From Ramlibacter tataouinensis (GTDB taxonomy: Bacteria > Pseudomonadota > Gammaproteobacteria > Burkholderiales > Burkholderiaceae_C): 64,000 nt of DNA. Shown here piece after piece: positions 52,201 through 61,092 of this stretch; the first letter of the stretch is position 1, and the number at the start of each line of letters is the position of its first letter. The position numbers and the translations under genes were made by a program. The DNA is taken from positions 2,480,001 to 2,544,000 of the forward strand of contig NZ_CP116009.1 of the NCBI RefSeq assembly GCF_027941915.1, read 5' to 3'. The notes beneath the pieces were generated by a model. It did no database searches and was not told where the DNA came from. It was given only the letters and a program-made list of their open reading frames with translations.

Positions 52201-52973
52201 CCGCGCCAGCCCAGGTCGCTGGAGAGCTGCGCCGCCGCCTGCCGCAAGGGGCCATGGACGGCGCCGTTCCAGGCGGGATCGAAAGTGCCGGTCGGGCCGA
52301 GCGCGACGATGCCCAGCGCCATGTGGCCGTCGGCATCGAACACCGGCAGGCAGAAGCCGACGATGCCGGGCAGCACCACATCGACCACCCGGGCTGCACC
52401 GCGCGCGCGCACGTCGTCCAGCATCGCGCGCACCTGCGCCAGGTTGGCGGGCAGGTCGCTGCGGCCCTGCTTCTGGGCGCGCGCCAGTTCCTCGCGCAGC
52501 AGCGGGGTGATCGCCTCGCGCGGGGCCCAGGCGGCAAAACAGCGGCCGGTGGCCGAGGTCAGCAGCGGCATGACGTCGCCCAGGCGCAGGTTCACCGTGA
52601 CCGCCGAGGGCGACTCTTCCCAGTGCACGATGGTCGGGCCGTGGTTGCCCCAGACCGCCAGCGCCAGCGTGTGGCCGATGCGCTCGGTCAGCGCCGCGAT
52701 GCGCTCGCGGGCCAGCTTGACGGCGTCGAGCCGTGACAGCGAGGCCAGCCCCAGCTTGAGCGCCGCCGGGCCGAGGTCATAGCGGCTGGTGGCGGCATCC
52801 TGCACCACCAGCTGCAGGCGCTGGAAACTCACCAGGTAGCGGTGCGCCTTGGCGGCGCTCATGCCGGCGGCGGCGGCGAGGTCGCGCAGCATCAGCGGCC
52901 CGCGCGCCTGGCCCAGCGCATCGAGCAGCGCGAACCCCACCTCCACCGACTGGATCCCGGCGCGTTCCTTCAT
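52197..52973 (-). CDS. IclR-family transcriptional regulator
   Basis: A 258-residue IclR regulator: N-terminal winged helix (SVEVGFALLDALGQARGPLMLRDL, with AAAAGMSAAKAHRYLVSF as HTH) and C-terminal effector-binding domain (VWGNHGPTIVHWEE, LTSATGRCFAAW, VVLPGIVGFCLPVFDADGHM). It is divergent from the fumarylacetoacetase-like gene across 109 bases containing a GAATTT...AAATTC inverted repeat. Regulation of that gene is the likeliest role. Confidence 0.92.
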   Translation of the reverse strand: MKERAGIQSVEVGFALLDALGQARGPLMLRDLAAAAGMSAAKAHRYLVSFQRLQLVVQDAATSRYDLGPAALKLGLASLSRLDAVKLARERIAALTERIGHTLALAVWGNHGPTIVHWEESPSAVTVNLRLGDVMPLLTSATGRCFAAWAPREAITPLLREELARAQKQGRSDLPANLAQVRAMLDDVRARGAARVVDVVLPGIVGFCLPVFDADGHMALGIVALGPTGTFDPAWNGAVHGPLRQAAAQLSSDLGWRG

Positions 52974-52991
52974 GCGCGGGGGCTTCTTGTA

Positions 52992-53012
52992 GAATTTCGA
53001 TTAGGTAAATTC
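52992..53012. promoter_or_regulatory. Inverted repeat, probable IclR operator
   Basis: GAATTT (52992-52997) and AAATTC (53007-53012) are separated by nine bases in the most AT-rich stretch of the window, between the divergent IclR and hydrolase genes. A TAGAAT -10-like hexamer (52990-52995) overlaps the left arm. Confidence 0.5.
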
Positions 53013-53082
53013 ATTTCACCATGCGTAACGCGACGGTCGGCCGCCGACTCTAGCGCAACACGCGAAACGAAGGCAATCCCCG

Positions 53083-54090
53083 ATGAAGCTTGCGACCTAC
53101 AAGGACGGTTCGCGCGACGGCCAGCTGGTGGTGGTGTCGCGCGACCTGGCGACAGCCCATTATGCGACCGGCATCGCCGCGCGCCTGCAGCAGGCGCTGG
53201 ACGACTGGGGCTTCATCGCCCCGCAACTGCAGGACCTGTACGAGGCGCTGAACCAGGGCAAGGCGCGCCACGCCTTTCCGTTCGAGCCGCAGCGCTGCAT
53301 GGCGCCGCTGCCGCGCGCCTACCAGTGGGCCGACGGCTCGGCCTACATCAACCACGTGGAGCTGGTGCGCGCGGCCCGCAAGGCCGAAGTGCCGGCCACC
53401 TACTACACCGACCCGCTGATGTACCAGGGCGGCAGCGACGACTTCATCGGCCCGTGCGACGACGTGGTGGTGCCGAGCGAGGACTACGGCATCGACTTCG
53501 AGGCCGAGGTCGCCGTGATCACCGGCGACGTGCCGATGCAGGCGACGCCGGAGCAGGCGCTGGACGGCATCCGCCTCGTGATGCTGGCCAATGACGTCAG
53601 CCTGCGCAACCTGATCCCGGCCGAACTGGCCAAGGGCTTCGGCTTCTTCCAGAGCAAGCCGGCCACCGCCTTCAGCCCGGTGGCGGTGACGCCCGACGAG
53701 CTGGGCGACGCCTGGCAGGGCGGGCGGGTGCACCTGACGCTGCAGTCCACCTGGAACGGCCGCAAGGTCGGCATGTGCGAGGCCGGCCCGGAGATGACCT
53801 TCCACTTCGGCCAGCTGATCGCCCACATCGGCAAGACCCGCAACGTGCGCGCCGGCAGCATCGTCGGCTCCGGCACGGTCAGCAACAAGGGGGTGGAGCA
53901 GAACGGCCGCATGGAATGGCCCAAGGGCTACAGCTGCATCGCCGAGAAGCGCGCCATCGAGACCATCCAGGACGGCCAGCCGAGCACGGCGTTCATGAAG
54001 TTCGGCGACACCATCCGCATCGAGATGAAGGGCCGCGACGGCCAGAGCATCTTCGGGGCGATCGACCAGAAGATCGCCGCGCCGGCCTGA
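53083..54090 (+). CDS. Fumarylacetoacetate hydrolase-family protein
   Basis: A 335-residue FAH-family hydrolase. The N-terminal domain starts MKLATYKDGSRDGQLVVVSR and the catalytic domain has LPRAYQWADGSAYINHVELV, YGIDFEAEVAVITGDVP with the metal-binding Asp/Glu cluster, LANDVSLRNLIPAELAKGFG and GSGTVSNKG. This is the form usually annotated as fumarylacetoacetase (tyrosine/homogentisate breakdown), but maiA and hmgA are not beside it, so the substrate is uncertain. It is divergent from an IclR regulator. Only ten bases separate its stop from the convergent otsA stop. Confidence 0.88.
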   Translation: MKLATYKDGSRDGQLVVVSRDLATAHYATGIAARLQQALDDWGFIAPQLQDLYEALNQGKARHAFPFEPQRCMAPLPRAYQWADGSAYINHVELVRAARKAEVPATYYTDPLMYQGGSDDFIGPCDDVVVPSEDYGIDFEAEVAVITGDVPMQATPEQALDGIRLVMLANDVSLRNLIPAELAKGFGFFQSKPATAFSPVAVTPDELGDAWQGGRVHLTLQSTWNGRKVGMCEAGPEMTFHFGQLIAHIGKTRNVRAGSIVGSGTVSNKGVEQNGRMEWPKGYSCIAEKRAIETIQDGQPSTAFMKFGDTIRIEMKGRDGQSIFGAIDQKIAAPA

Positions 54091-54100
54091 GGCGCGCTCC

Positions 54101-55504
54101 TCACAGGCGCAGCCAGGGCGTCCCCGTTTCCTTCGCTTCGGCCTGGCCGAGCGCCTCCAGGAAGGTGTCGCACCACCAGTGCACGTCGTAGCGGCGCAGG
54201 GTGGCCAGCAGCGCGCCGTGGCGCTGGCGCCGCTCCTCCAGCCCCATCTGCAGGGCCAGGTGGATGGTGGCGGCCGTCCCTTCGATGTCGTAGGGGTTGA
54301 CCATCAGCGCTTCCTTCAGCTGCTCGGCCGCGCCGGCGAAGCGCGACAACACCAGCACGCCGGGGTCCTGCGGGTCCTGCGCCGCGATGTATTCCTTGGC
54401 CACCAGGTTCATGCCGTCGCGCAGCGGCGTCACCAGCGCGACCTGGCTGGCGCGGTACAGGCCCGGTAGCCGCGCCCGCGCCACGGTGCGGTGCATGTAG
54501 CGCACCGGCATCCAGTCCAGCTCGCCGTAGTTGCCGTTGATGGCGCCGCACAGGCTCTCCAGCTCGTGCAGGATGTCGGTATAGGCGCTGACGTCCTCGC
54601 GGCTGGGGGAGGCGATCTGGATCAGGGTGGCGCTCTGCCGCGTCTCCGGGTAGCGCGCCAGCAGCTCGCCGAAGGCGCGGATGCGCTGCGGCAGGCCCTT
54701 GGAGTAGTCCAGCCGGTCCACCCCCACCAGCACCTTGCGGCGCGAGTACTCGCGCCGCATGCGGGCGTACATCTCCTGCGCCTCCGGCGCCTGCGTCAAA
54801 GCCTCGAAATCGCCGACGTCGATGCCGATCGGCAGCGCCATCGGGTGGATGGTGCGGTTGAACACGCGCCAGCGGCCGCCGCCCGCATCCTGCGCATGGG
54901 CCTCCGACTGGATGTAGCTGCAGAAGTGCTCGTGGTCGGCCACGCTCTGGAAGCCGACGGCGTCGTACGAGCACAGGCCCTTCATCAGCCAGTCGTGGCC
55001 GGGGATGGCCGCCAGGATCAGCGGCGGCGGCAGCGGAATGTGCAGGAAGTAACCGATGCGCTGGCTGCAGCCCAGCGCCCGCAGCTCGGCGGCCAGCGGG
55101 ATCAGGTGGTAGTCGTGCACCCAGATCACGTCGTCCGGCCGCAGCAGCGGCAGCAGTGTGCGCGCGAACATCTGGTTGACCCGCCGGTAGCCCTCGATCG
55201 CGCCGGGATCGAAGGCCGCCAGGTCCAACCGGTAATGGAACACCGGCCACAGCACGCCGTTGGAGTAGCCGACGTAGTACGACTGGTAGTCGGCCGGGCT
55301 CAGATCCACCGTGGCCAGCTTGACCGGGCCGGCCTGATGCAGGTGCACCTGCGGTTCGCCGCCGTTCTCGGACAGCTTGCCGCTCCAGCCGAACCACAGG
55401 CCGCCGCTGCGCTGGAGCACCTCGCCCAGCGCCACCGCCAGGCCGCCGGCGGCGGTCTTGCGCGGATCGGCGACACGGTTGGAGACGACAACGATGCGGG
55501 CCAT
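54101..55504 (-). CDS. otsA: Trehalose-6-phosphate synthase
   Basis: GT20 enzyme joining UDP-glucose and glucose-6-phosphate to trehalose-6-phosphate, an osmoprotectant precursor. The 467-residue protein begins [13 protein letters not shown] and has [62 protein letters not shown] and [20 protein letters not shown]. It is the last gene of the otsB-GH15-otsA operon, 12 bases after the GH15 stop. No C-terminal phosphatase domain is fused. Confidence 0.96.
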   Translation of the reverse strand: MARIVVVSNRVADPRKTAAGGLAVALGEVLQRSGGLWFGWSGKLSENGGEPQVHLHQAGPVKLATVDLSPADYQSYYVGYSNGVLWPVFHYRLDLAAFDPGAIEGYRRVNQMFARTLLPLLRPDDVIWVHDYHLIPLAAELRALGCSQRIGYFLHIPLPPPLILAAIPGHDWLMKGLCSYDAVGFQSVADHEHFCSYIQSEAHAQDAGGGRWRVFNRTIHPMALPIGIDVGDFEALTQAPEAQEMYARMRREYSRRKVLVGVDRLDYSKGLPQRIRAFGELLARYPETRQSATLIQIASPSREDVSAYTDILHELESLCGAINGNYGELDWMPVRYMHRTVARARLPGLYRASQVALVTPLRDGMNLVAKEYIAAQDPQDPGVLVLSRFAGAAEQLKEALMVNPYDIEGTAATIHLALQMGLEERRQRHGALLATLRRYDVHWWCDTFLEALGQAEAKETGTPWLRL

Positions 55505-55516
55505 GGGCTCCGGCTT

Positions 55517-57313
55517 TCAGATCACGGTGTCCCACGACGCCGACAGGCGCACCGCGGCGTTGATCAGGCCGACCATCGAATAGGTCTGCGGGAAGTTGCC
55601 CCACATCTCGCCGGTCTGCGCGTGGGTGTCCTCCGACAGCAGCCCGAGCGGGTTGCGGCTGCGCAGCATGAGCTCGAAGATCTCGCGCGCCTGGCTCTTG
55701 CGGCCGATGCGCGCCAGCGCGTCGATGCGCCAGAAGGTACAGATGTTGAACGCGGTCTCGGGCTTGCCGAAGTCGTCGGCCGCCTCGTAGCGGCGCATGA
55801 AGGGGCCGTCGGACAGGCTCTTTTCCAGTGCATCGACGGTGGCCACGAAACGCGGGTCGCGCGGGTCGATGAAGTTCACCTCGGCCATCAGCAGCGCGCT
55901 GGCATCCAGGTCGCGCCCGCCGAAGCTCTCGGCAAAGGCCTGGCGTTCCTCGCTCCAGGCTTCGCGCAGGATGCGCTCGCGGATGGTCTCGGCGCGCTCG
56001 CGCCAGTGGTCCGCCCGGTCCTTCAGGCCCAGCGTCGCGGCCACCTTGGCCAGCCGGTCGCAGGCGGCCCAGCCCATCAGCGCCGACGAGGTGTGGATGC
56101 GCGCGCGCGTGCGCAGCTCCCACATGCCGGCGTCGGGCGTGTCGTAGACCCGGAACGCCTGCTCGCCGACCGCCTCCAGCGAGGCGAACTCGGCGCGGCC
56201 GGAGCGCCGCAGCAGGCGGTGGTCATGGAACGCCTGGGCCGCACCCAGCACGATGTTGCCGTACACGTCGTGCTGGAAGTGCTCGGCCGCCTGGTTGCCC
56301 ACCCGCACCGGCCCCATGCCGCGGTAGCCGGCCAGGTGGCCCAGGATGGCCTCGGGCAGCTGCTCCTCCTGGCCGACGCCGTACAGCGGCTGGATGTGGC
56401 CGCCGCGCGAGCGCACGATCACGTTGTTCAGCCAGCGCAGGTACTCCTCCATGGTCGCCACTTCGGAGATGCTGTTGAGCGCGCGCACCACGAAGAAGGC
56501 GTCGCGCAGCCAGCAGTAGCGGTAGTCCCAGTTGCGCCCGCTGTCGGGCGCCTCGGGGATGCTGGTGGTCATGGCCGCGACGATCGCGCCGGTGTCCTCG
56601 AACAGCGACAGCTTGAGCGTGATGGCGGCGCGGATCACCGCGTCCTGCCACTCCAGGGGCAGCGATAGCGACCGCGTCCAGTGGCGCCAGTAGGCGGCGG
56701 TGTCCTGCTCGAACGCGCGCGCCGTGTCCTCGATGCCGCCGGTGAGCGTCTCGTCGGGCCCGAGGATGAAGTTCAGCGGCCGGTCGACCACGAAGAAGGT
56801 CTCGGACAGGATGTACTCGATCGGCGCGTCGGTGTTCACGCGCAGCGTCTGGCCCGGCCCGACGAAGCGGATGTGGGTGCTGCCGCGCGTGACCTCCGGC
56901 TTGTGCCGGCCCCAGTCGAAGCGCGGCCGCAGCACCACCCGCACGCGCGGCGTGCCGCCCAGCACGCGCACCCGGCGGATCAGCGTCAGCGGCCGGAAGG
57001 TGCGGTTGCGGCTCCAGAAGCGCGGCGCGAAGTCGGAGATCTCGATGCCCTGGCCCTGGCTGTCGTACAGGCGGGTACGCAGGATCGCCGTGTTCGGCTC
57101 GTACTGGTGCTCGCTGCGCGCGAAGTCCTCCAGTTCGAAGGCCCACAGGGCTGCCTGCTCGCTGGGGTCCAGCAGCGCGTTGAAGACCGGGTCGCCGTCG
57201 AAGCGCGGCAGGCAGCACCAGACGACGCTGCCGCGCTCATCGATCAACGCGCTGTACGAGCAGTTGCCGACCAGGCCGAGGTTCAGGTTGGGGATCGAGG
57301 TGTTGGCTTTCAT
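55517..57313 (-). CDS. Glycoside hydrolase family 15 protein
   Basis: A 598-residue GH15 protein. The N-terminal beta-sandwich starts LGLVGNCSYSALIDERGSVVW and CCLPRFDGDPVFNALLDP. The alpha/alpha-barrel has PEAPDSGRNWDYRYCWLRDA, FNICTFWRIDALARIGR and the catalytic-side GLLSEDTHAQTGEMWGNFPQ. Family members are glucoamylases, or trehalases in some actinobacteria and archaea. Its place between otsB and otsA makes a trehalose-hydrolysing or related alpha-glucoside role likely. No signal peptide, so it is cytoplasmic. Activity is inferred from context. Confidence 0.9.
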   Translation of the reverse strand: MKANTSIPNLNLGLVGNCSYSALIDERGSVVWCCLPRFDGDPVFNALLDPSEQAALWAFELEDFARSEHQYEPNTAILRTRLYDSQGQGIEISDFAPRFWSRNRTFRPLTLIRRVRVLGGTPRVRVVLRPRFDWGRHKPEVTRGSTHIRFVGPGQTLRVNTDAPIEYILSETFFVVDRPLNFILGPDETLTGGIEDTARAFEQDTAAYWRHWTRSLSLPLEWQDAVIRAAITLKLSLFEDTGAIVAAMTTSIPEAPDSGRNWDYRYCWLRDAFFVVRALNSISEVATMEEYLRWLNNVIVRSRGGHIQPLYGVGQEEQLPEAILGHLAGYRGMGPVRVGNQAAEHFQHDVYGNIVLGAAQAFHDHRLLRRSGRAEFASLEAVGEQAFRVYDTPDAGMWELRTRARIHTSSALMGWAACDRLAKVAATLGLKDRADHWRERAETIRERILREAWSEERQAFAESFGGRDLDASALLMAEVNFIDPRDPRFVATVDALEKSLSDGPFMRRYEAADDFGKPETAFNICTFWRIDALARIGRKSQAREIFELMLRSRNPLGLLSEDTHAQTGEMWGNFPQTYSMVGLINAAVRLSASWDTVI

Positions 57314-57353
57314 GACGGCATCACGCCTTTCGTGGCGGCAGGCGCGGCCCGGC

Positions 57354-58100
57354 TCATGCCCGGTCCTTGCGGGCGACCTTCATGGCCACCGCACTTTCGA
57401 ATTCCAGGCGCAGCGCGCCGGGGTGCGACAGGCGCTGCCAGGCCACGGTCGGACCCTCGCCGACCTTCACGCCCAGCCCGCCCAGCCGCTGCACGGCGGC
57501 GAAGCCGGCCTCGTCGGTGACGTCGTCACCGATGAACACCGGCGTGCGGCCGGCGAACGGCGGCTCGCGCAGGAATGCCTCGATCGCGCTGCCCTTGCTG
57601 GCGCCGCCGGGCTTGGCCTCGACCACCATCTTGCCGCGCAGCAGCGCCAGGCCGGGCGACTGGTCCACCGCCTGCTCCATCGCCTCGATGCACAGGGCCT
57701 CGAGCTGCGGCGCCCGCCGGTAGTGCAGCGCCAGCGACCGGTCCTTGTGCTCCAGCAGCAGCTCGGGGTGCCGCGCCACCAGCGCCCGCGCCGCGACCTC
57801 CACGACCTCCAGCGGATGCGGCGGCAGGTGCGCCAGGTCGCCATTGGCTGCGCGCCGTTCGGCGCCATGCACGCCCGCCACGGGCAGCCGCAGCGGGTCG
57901 AGGAAGCTGTCGATTTCCCGGATCGGACGGCCGCTCACCACGGCCACTGCGCCGCCCAGGTACTGCTGCAGGGTGCCCAGCAAGGGCACCAGCCCGGAGG
58001 GGACGACGACGGCGCCGGGTTCCGGCGCGATGTCCACCAGCGTGCCGTCGAAGTCCAGGAACAGCGCGCAGGCCGGACTCAGGATGTCGACGAAATTCAT
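57354..58100 (-). CDS. otsB: Trehalose-6-phosphate phosphatase
   Basis: HAD-type phosphatase of 248 residues converting trehalose-6-phosphate to trehalose. Motif I is ALFLDFDGTLVDIAPEP, motif II VVSGRPIREID, a Lys-containing motif lies in VEAKPGGASKGSAIEAFL, and motif IV is FIGDDVTDEAGF. ATG 58100 (MNFVDIL) is preferred over an in-frame ATG at 58118. It heads the operon; GH15 follows after 40 bases. Confidence 0.95.
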   Translation of the reverse strand: MNFVDILSPACALFLDFDGTLVDIAPEPGAVVVPSGLVPLLGTLQQYLGGAVAVVSGRPIREIDSFLDPLRLPVAGVHGAERRAANGDLAHLPPHPLEVVEVAARALVARHPELLLEHKDRSLALHYRRAPQLEALCIEAMEQAVDQSPGLALLRGKMVVEAKPGGASKGSAIEAFLREPPFAGRTPVFIGDDVTDEAGFAAVQRLGGLGVKVGEGPTVAWQRLSHPGALRLEFESAVAMKVARKDRA

Positions 58101-58175
58101 GGGTCCTGACCGTATCACGCGGGCGGCGCCCGGAAGCCGGCAGGGCTACCGTGGCCCTGCGTAGGACGCGGCCGA

Positions 58176-58197
58176 CAGCCGGCGATCAGGCCGGCTG
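58176..58197. terminator. Hairpin covering the VOC gene stop codon
   Basis: CAGCCGGC (58176-58183) pairs with GCCGGCTG (58190-58197). The VOC stop codon lies in the loop region. A second stem, GGGC.../GCCC at 58143-58157, follows. Without a T run, termination efficiency is unknown. Confidence 0.4.
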
Positions 58198-58608
58198 CTG
58201 CGCGTACAGGCCGGCGAGCGAACGGAAGCCCTTGACCTCGATCGGATTGCCGCACGGGTCGCAGAAGAACATCGTCCACTGCTCGCCGGGCTGGCCGGCA
58301 TAGCGCAGGTGCGGCTCGATGATGAAGGCGGTGCCGGCGTCGCGCAGCCGCTGCGCCATCGCCTGCCACTGCGGCAGCTCCAGCACCAGGCCGAAGTGCG
58401 GCATCGGCACCAATTGGTCTCCCACGCGGCCGGTGCGGGTGGTGGCGAACGGCGTGCCCAGGTGCAGCGACAGCTGGTGGCCTTCGAAGTCGAAATCGAC
58501 CCAGGTGTCGGTGCTGCGGCCCTCGGCGCAGCCGAGGACGCCGCCGTAGAAGCGGCGCGCCTCGTCGAGGTCGGTCACGTGGAAGGCGAGGTGGAATAAG
58601 CTTGCCAT
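58186..58608 (-). CDS. VOC-family (glyoxalase-like) protein
   Basis: A 140-residue vicinal-oxygen-chelate protein with two beta-alpha-beta-beta-beta modules: [20 protein letters not shown] at the start and [19 protein letters not shown] at the end. His8, the middle [14 protein letters not shown] histidines and the Glu in NPIEVKG can form the metal site. Members include glyoxalases, dioxygenases and resistance proteins; the reaction here is not determinable. It is divergent from a crotonase gene, 28 bases apart. Confidence 0.85.
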   Translation of the reverse strand: MASLFHLAFHVTDLDEARRFYGGVLGCAEGRSTDTWVDFDFEGHQLSLHLGTPFATTRTGRVGDQLVPMPHFGLVLELPQWQAMAQRLRDAGTAFIIEPHLRYAGQPGEQWTMFFCDPCGNPIEVKGFRSLAGLYAQQPA

Positions 58609-58636
58609 TCCGCAAGACTACTGCACGCCACCCGCC

Positions 58637-59440
58637 ATGGACTACTCGCGCTATCGCACCCTTGCCATCAGCCGCCGCGGTCCCGGCGATTCGGTGCTCG
58701 ACATCGTCATGCGCGCGGGCAACGGCAAGCTGCCCACGGCCGGCCACGACGGCCACCGGGAACTGACGGAGATCTGGCGCGACGTCTCGGCCGACGACAG
58801 CGTGCGCTGCGCCGTGCTGCGCGGCGAGGGCCAGGGCTTTTCCGGCGGCGGCGACCTGTCGCTGGTGCAGGACATGACCACCGACTTCGAGGTGCGCAGC
58901 CGGGTCTGGAAGGAGGCGCGCGACCTGGTCTACAACGTGATCAACTGCGACAAGCCGATCGTCAGCGCCATGCACGGTCCGGCGGTGGGCGCCGGGCTGG
59001 TGGCCGGGCTGCTGGCCGACATCCCGATCGCGGCGAAGAGCGCCAAGATCGTCGACGGCCACACCCGGCTGGGCGTGGCGGCCGGCGATCATGCGGCGAT
59101 CGTCTGGCCGCTGCTGTGCGGCATGGCCAAGGCCAAGTACTACCTGATGCTGTGCGAGCCGGTCAGCGGCGAGGAGGCCGAGCGCATCGGGCTGGTGGCG
59201 CTGGCGGTCGAAGACAGTCAGTTGGTGCCCAAGGCCTACGAAGTCGCCGACCGCCTGGCCCAGGGCAGCCAGAGCGCGATCCGCTGGACCAAGTACGCGC
59301 TCAACAACTGGCTGCGCCAGGCCGGGCCGGCGTTCGACACCTCGCTGGCGCTCGAGTTCATGGGCTTCGGCGGGCCCGACGTGCGCGAGGGCGTGGCGTC
59401 GCTGCGCGAGCGCCGGGCGCCGAAGTTCCCGGGCGCCTGA
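58637..59440 (+). CDS. Enoyl-CoA hydratase/isomerase-family protein
   Basis: A 267-residue crotonase-fold protein. The first oxyanion-hole segment is [16 protein letters not shown] and the second [21 protein letters not shown]. The region that carries the catalytic glutamates in classical hydratases reads [19 protein letters not shown] here, a variant seen in a subgroup with a GD(G/H) motif, so a different reaction (isomerase or hydrolase) is possible. CoA-ester substrate is likely; identity unknown. No other beta-oxidation gene is adjacent. Confidence 0.88.
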   Translation: MDYSRYRTLAISRRGPGDSVLDIVMRAGNGKLPTAGHDGHRELTEIWRDVSADDSVRCAVLRGEGQGFSGGGDLSLVQDMTTDFEVRSRVWKEARDLVYNVINCDKPIVSAMHGPAVGAGLVAGLLADIPIAAKSAKIVDGHTRLGVAAGDHAAIVWPLLCGMAKAKYYLMLCEPVSGEEAERIGLVALAVEDSQLVPKAYEVADRLAQGSQSAIRWTKYALNNWLRQAGPAFDTSLALEFMGFGGPDVREGVASLRERRAPKFPGA

Positions 59441-59506
59441 CCGGCGCGGCCGCTTGCGCCAGGTCAAGCACGCCCGCACCCGGCGCACGGCGGCCGGCCA
59501 CCCATC

Positions 59507-59512
59507 GATAAT
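59507..59512 (+). promoter_or_regulatory. -10-like element GATAAT of the copper cluster
   Basis: GATAAT followed by C ends seven bases before the ATG at 59520, with no ribosome-binding site between. If this is the -10 element, the transcript starts at or beside the start codon and is leaderless. Confidence 0.45.
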
Positions 59513-59519
59513 CGCCGCC

Positions 59520-59873
59520 ATGCAGCGCCTGCGCCAAGCCCGCTTCCTCGCCCGCCTCGTGCTGGCCTGGTTCGCGCTGGCCATCGGCGTGGCCATCGCC
59601 TCGCCGGTGGCCCAGCCGCAGGCGCTGGAGCTGGTGTGCAGCGGCGGCACGATGAAGCTGCTGGTCAAGGCCGATTCCGGCGGTGAGCCGGCCACCAGCC
59701 ACACCCTCGACTGCCCGCTGTGCGCCAGCGTGGCGCCGCCCCCGCCGGTCATCCGAGCCGCTACGGTGCTGCCGCCGGTCGGCGCGATGGAGCGGTCGAT
59801 CCCCGCCCGGTCCCCGGTTGCGCGCCCGGCGGCGCCGCTGCCGGCCCGCGGCCCGCCGGCCCGCCTGGCCTGA
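59520..59873 (+). CDS. DUF2946-like small exported protein, copper cluster
   Basis: A 117-residue protein with an N-terminal hydrophobic helix (FLARLVLAWFALAIGVAIAS). The mature part has Cys40 (LVCSGGTMKLLV) and a CxxC motif, Cys65 and Cys68 in LDCPLCAS, with His61 nearby, then a Pro/Ala-rich tail. This matches DUF2946 proteins that accompany copper-handling genes. The two following genes are copper chaperones, so metal binding by the Cys/His set is a reasonable guess. ATG 59520 is preferred over 59454. Confidence 0.7.
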   Translation: MQRLRQARFLARLVLAWFALAIGVAIASPVAQPQALELVCSGGTMKLLVKADSGGEPATSHTLDCPLCASVAPPPPVIRAATVLPPVGAMERSIPARSPVARPAAPLPARGPPARLA

Positions 59874-59944
59874 ACCCTGCTCCGGCCGCGTTCTGCGCGC
59901 GCCGGCCCGTTCCGTTTTCCAGGCGGCCGCAAGGGCCGATCACC

Positions 59945-60487
59945 ATGAAGAGAATGCTTCTTGCCAGCTCGGGGGCCGCTGCCCTTGGCTGCGCGCTTCC
60001 CGCTCTCGCGCACATTTCGCTGGAGTACCCCGTGGCCCCGGCCGCCAGCAGCTACAAGGCCACCTTCAAGGTCGGCCATGGCTGCGGCCCCTCCGCCACC
60101 CGCCAGTTGAGCGTGGCGATCCCGGACGGCGTGTCCGGCGCACGGCCCATGCCCAAGCCGGGCTGGACCGTGGCGGTCGAGCGCGCGCCGCTGGCCAAGC
60201 CGGTGTCGTCGCACGGACGCACGCTCACCGACCGCGTGGCGCGCATCACCTGGACCGCGCGCACGCCGGCCGACGCGCTGCCGTCCGACCAGTACGACGA
60301 GTTCGTGCTGGTCGCGCAACTGCCGGCCCAGGCCGGCACCCTGCACTGGCCGGTGAGCCAGGTGTGCGAGCAGGGACGCACCGACTGGACGCAGGTGCTG
60401 CAGCCCGGGCAGCCGGCGTCCGAGCTGCAGCAGCCGGCCGCCGCCCTCGAAATCCTGCCGGCCGCCGGTGGCGGCCACCGCCATTGA
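59945..60487 (+). CDS. YcnI-family (DUF1775) copper-binding protein
   Basis: A 180-residue periplasmic protein with a signal peptide ending ALPALA, so that His23 (HISLEYPVA) becomes residue 1 of the mature form. In characterised YcnI a mononuclear copper site uses the N-terminal His with a conserved Trp; WTVAVERAPL near residue 75 is a candidate. KVGHGCGPSATRQLSVAIPDGV is the family signature. A membrane tail present in Gram-positive YcnI is absent. It lies between the DUF2946-like gene and the PCuAC gene. Confidence 0.9.
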   Translation: MKRMLLASSGAAALGCALPALAHISLEYPVAPAASSYKATFKVGHGCGPSATRQLSVAIPDGVSGARPMPKPGWTVAVERAPLAKPVSSHGRTLTDRVARITWTARTPADALPSDQYDEFVLVAQLPAQAGTLHWPVSQVCEQGRTDWTQVLQPGQPASELQQPAAALEILPAAGGGHRH

Positions 60488-60506
60488 GCCACGAAAGGAA
60501 ACCACG

Positions 60507-61001
60507 ATGAACGCGACTTCCAGGACCCTGCTGGGCGCCCTGCTGGCGCTTGCCTCCACCGCCGCCGCCTGGGCCCAGGCCACGGCCCCCGTCACCGTCA
60601 TGGCGCCGTGGGCGCGCGCCAGCGTGCAGGGCCAGCGCGCCTCCGGCGCCTTCATGACGCTGGTGGCCAAAGAGCCGCTGACGCTGGTCGGCGCTGCGAG
60701 TCCCGTGGCCGGCTTTGCCGAAGTGCACGAGATGAAGATGGAAGGCGAGGTGATGCGCATGCGCCCGATCGCCAGCCTGGAGCTCAAGCCCGGCCAGCCA
60801 GTCCAGCTCAAGCCGGGCGGCTACCACCTGATGCTGCAGGAGCTCAAGGCGCCCCTGGCCGTGAACACCAGCATCCCGCTGACCCTGAGCTTCAAGACCG
60901 CCGCGGGCGAGCCGCGCGAACTGCAGCTGCAGGTACCGGTGTCGGCGACGCCGCCGCGCGAGGCCGGCGCTGCCGACGCGCACGGGCACAGGAAGCACTG
61001 A
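60507..61001 (+). CDS. PCuAC-family periplasmic copper chaperone
   Basis: A 164-residue exported copper(I) chaperone that delivers copper to cytochrome oxidase in relatives. After a signal peptide (LLGALLALASTAAAWAQA) it carries the exact H-x10-M-x21-H-x-M copper motif: His74, Met85, His107 and Met109. The C terminus is His-rich (HGHRKH). The start has GAAAGGAAA upstream. It follows YcnI by 19 bases and ends at a strong terminator. Confidence 0.94.
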   Translation: MNATSRTLLGALLALASTAAAWAQATAPVTVMAPWARASVQGQRASGAFMTLVAKEPLTLVGAASPVAGFAEVHEMKMEGEVMRMRPIASLELKPGQPVQLKPGGYHLMLQELKAPLAVNTSIPLTLSFKTAAGEPRELQLQVPVSATPPREAGAADAHGHRKH

Positions 61002-61006
61002 TCGGC

Positions 61007-61042
61007 AAGCCGTCGGCGCCTTTTGCCGCGCCGACGGCTTTT
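61007..61042 (+). terminator. Intrinsic terminator of the copper cluster
   Basis: AAGCCGTCGGCG (61007-61018) pairs perfectly with CGCCGACGGCTT (61029-61040), loop of ten bases, followed by TT. Begins five bases after the PCuAC stop. Confidence 0.85.
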
Positions 61043-61092
61043 CCTGTCGCAATGCTCTAAGCTGCCGCATTCCCACACGAAAGGCGGCAGCC

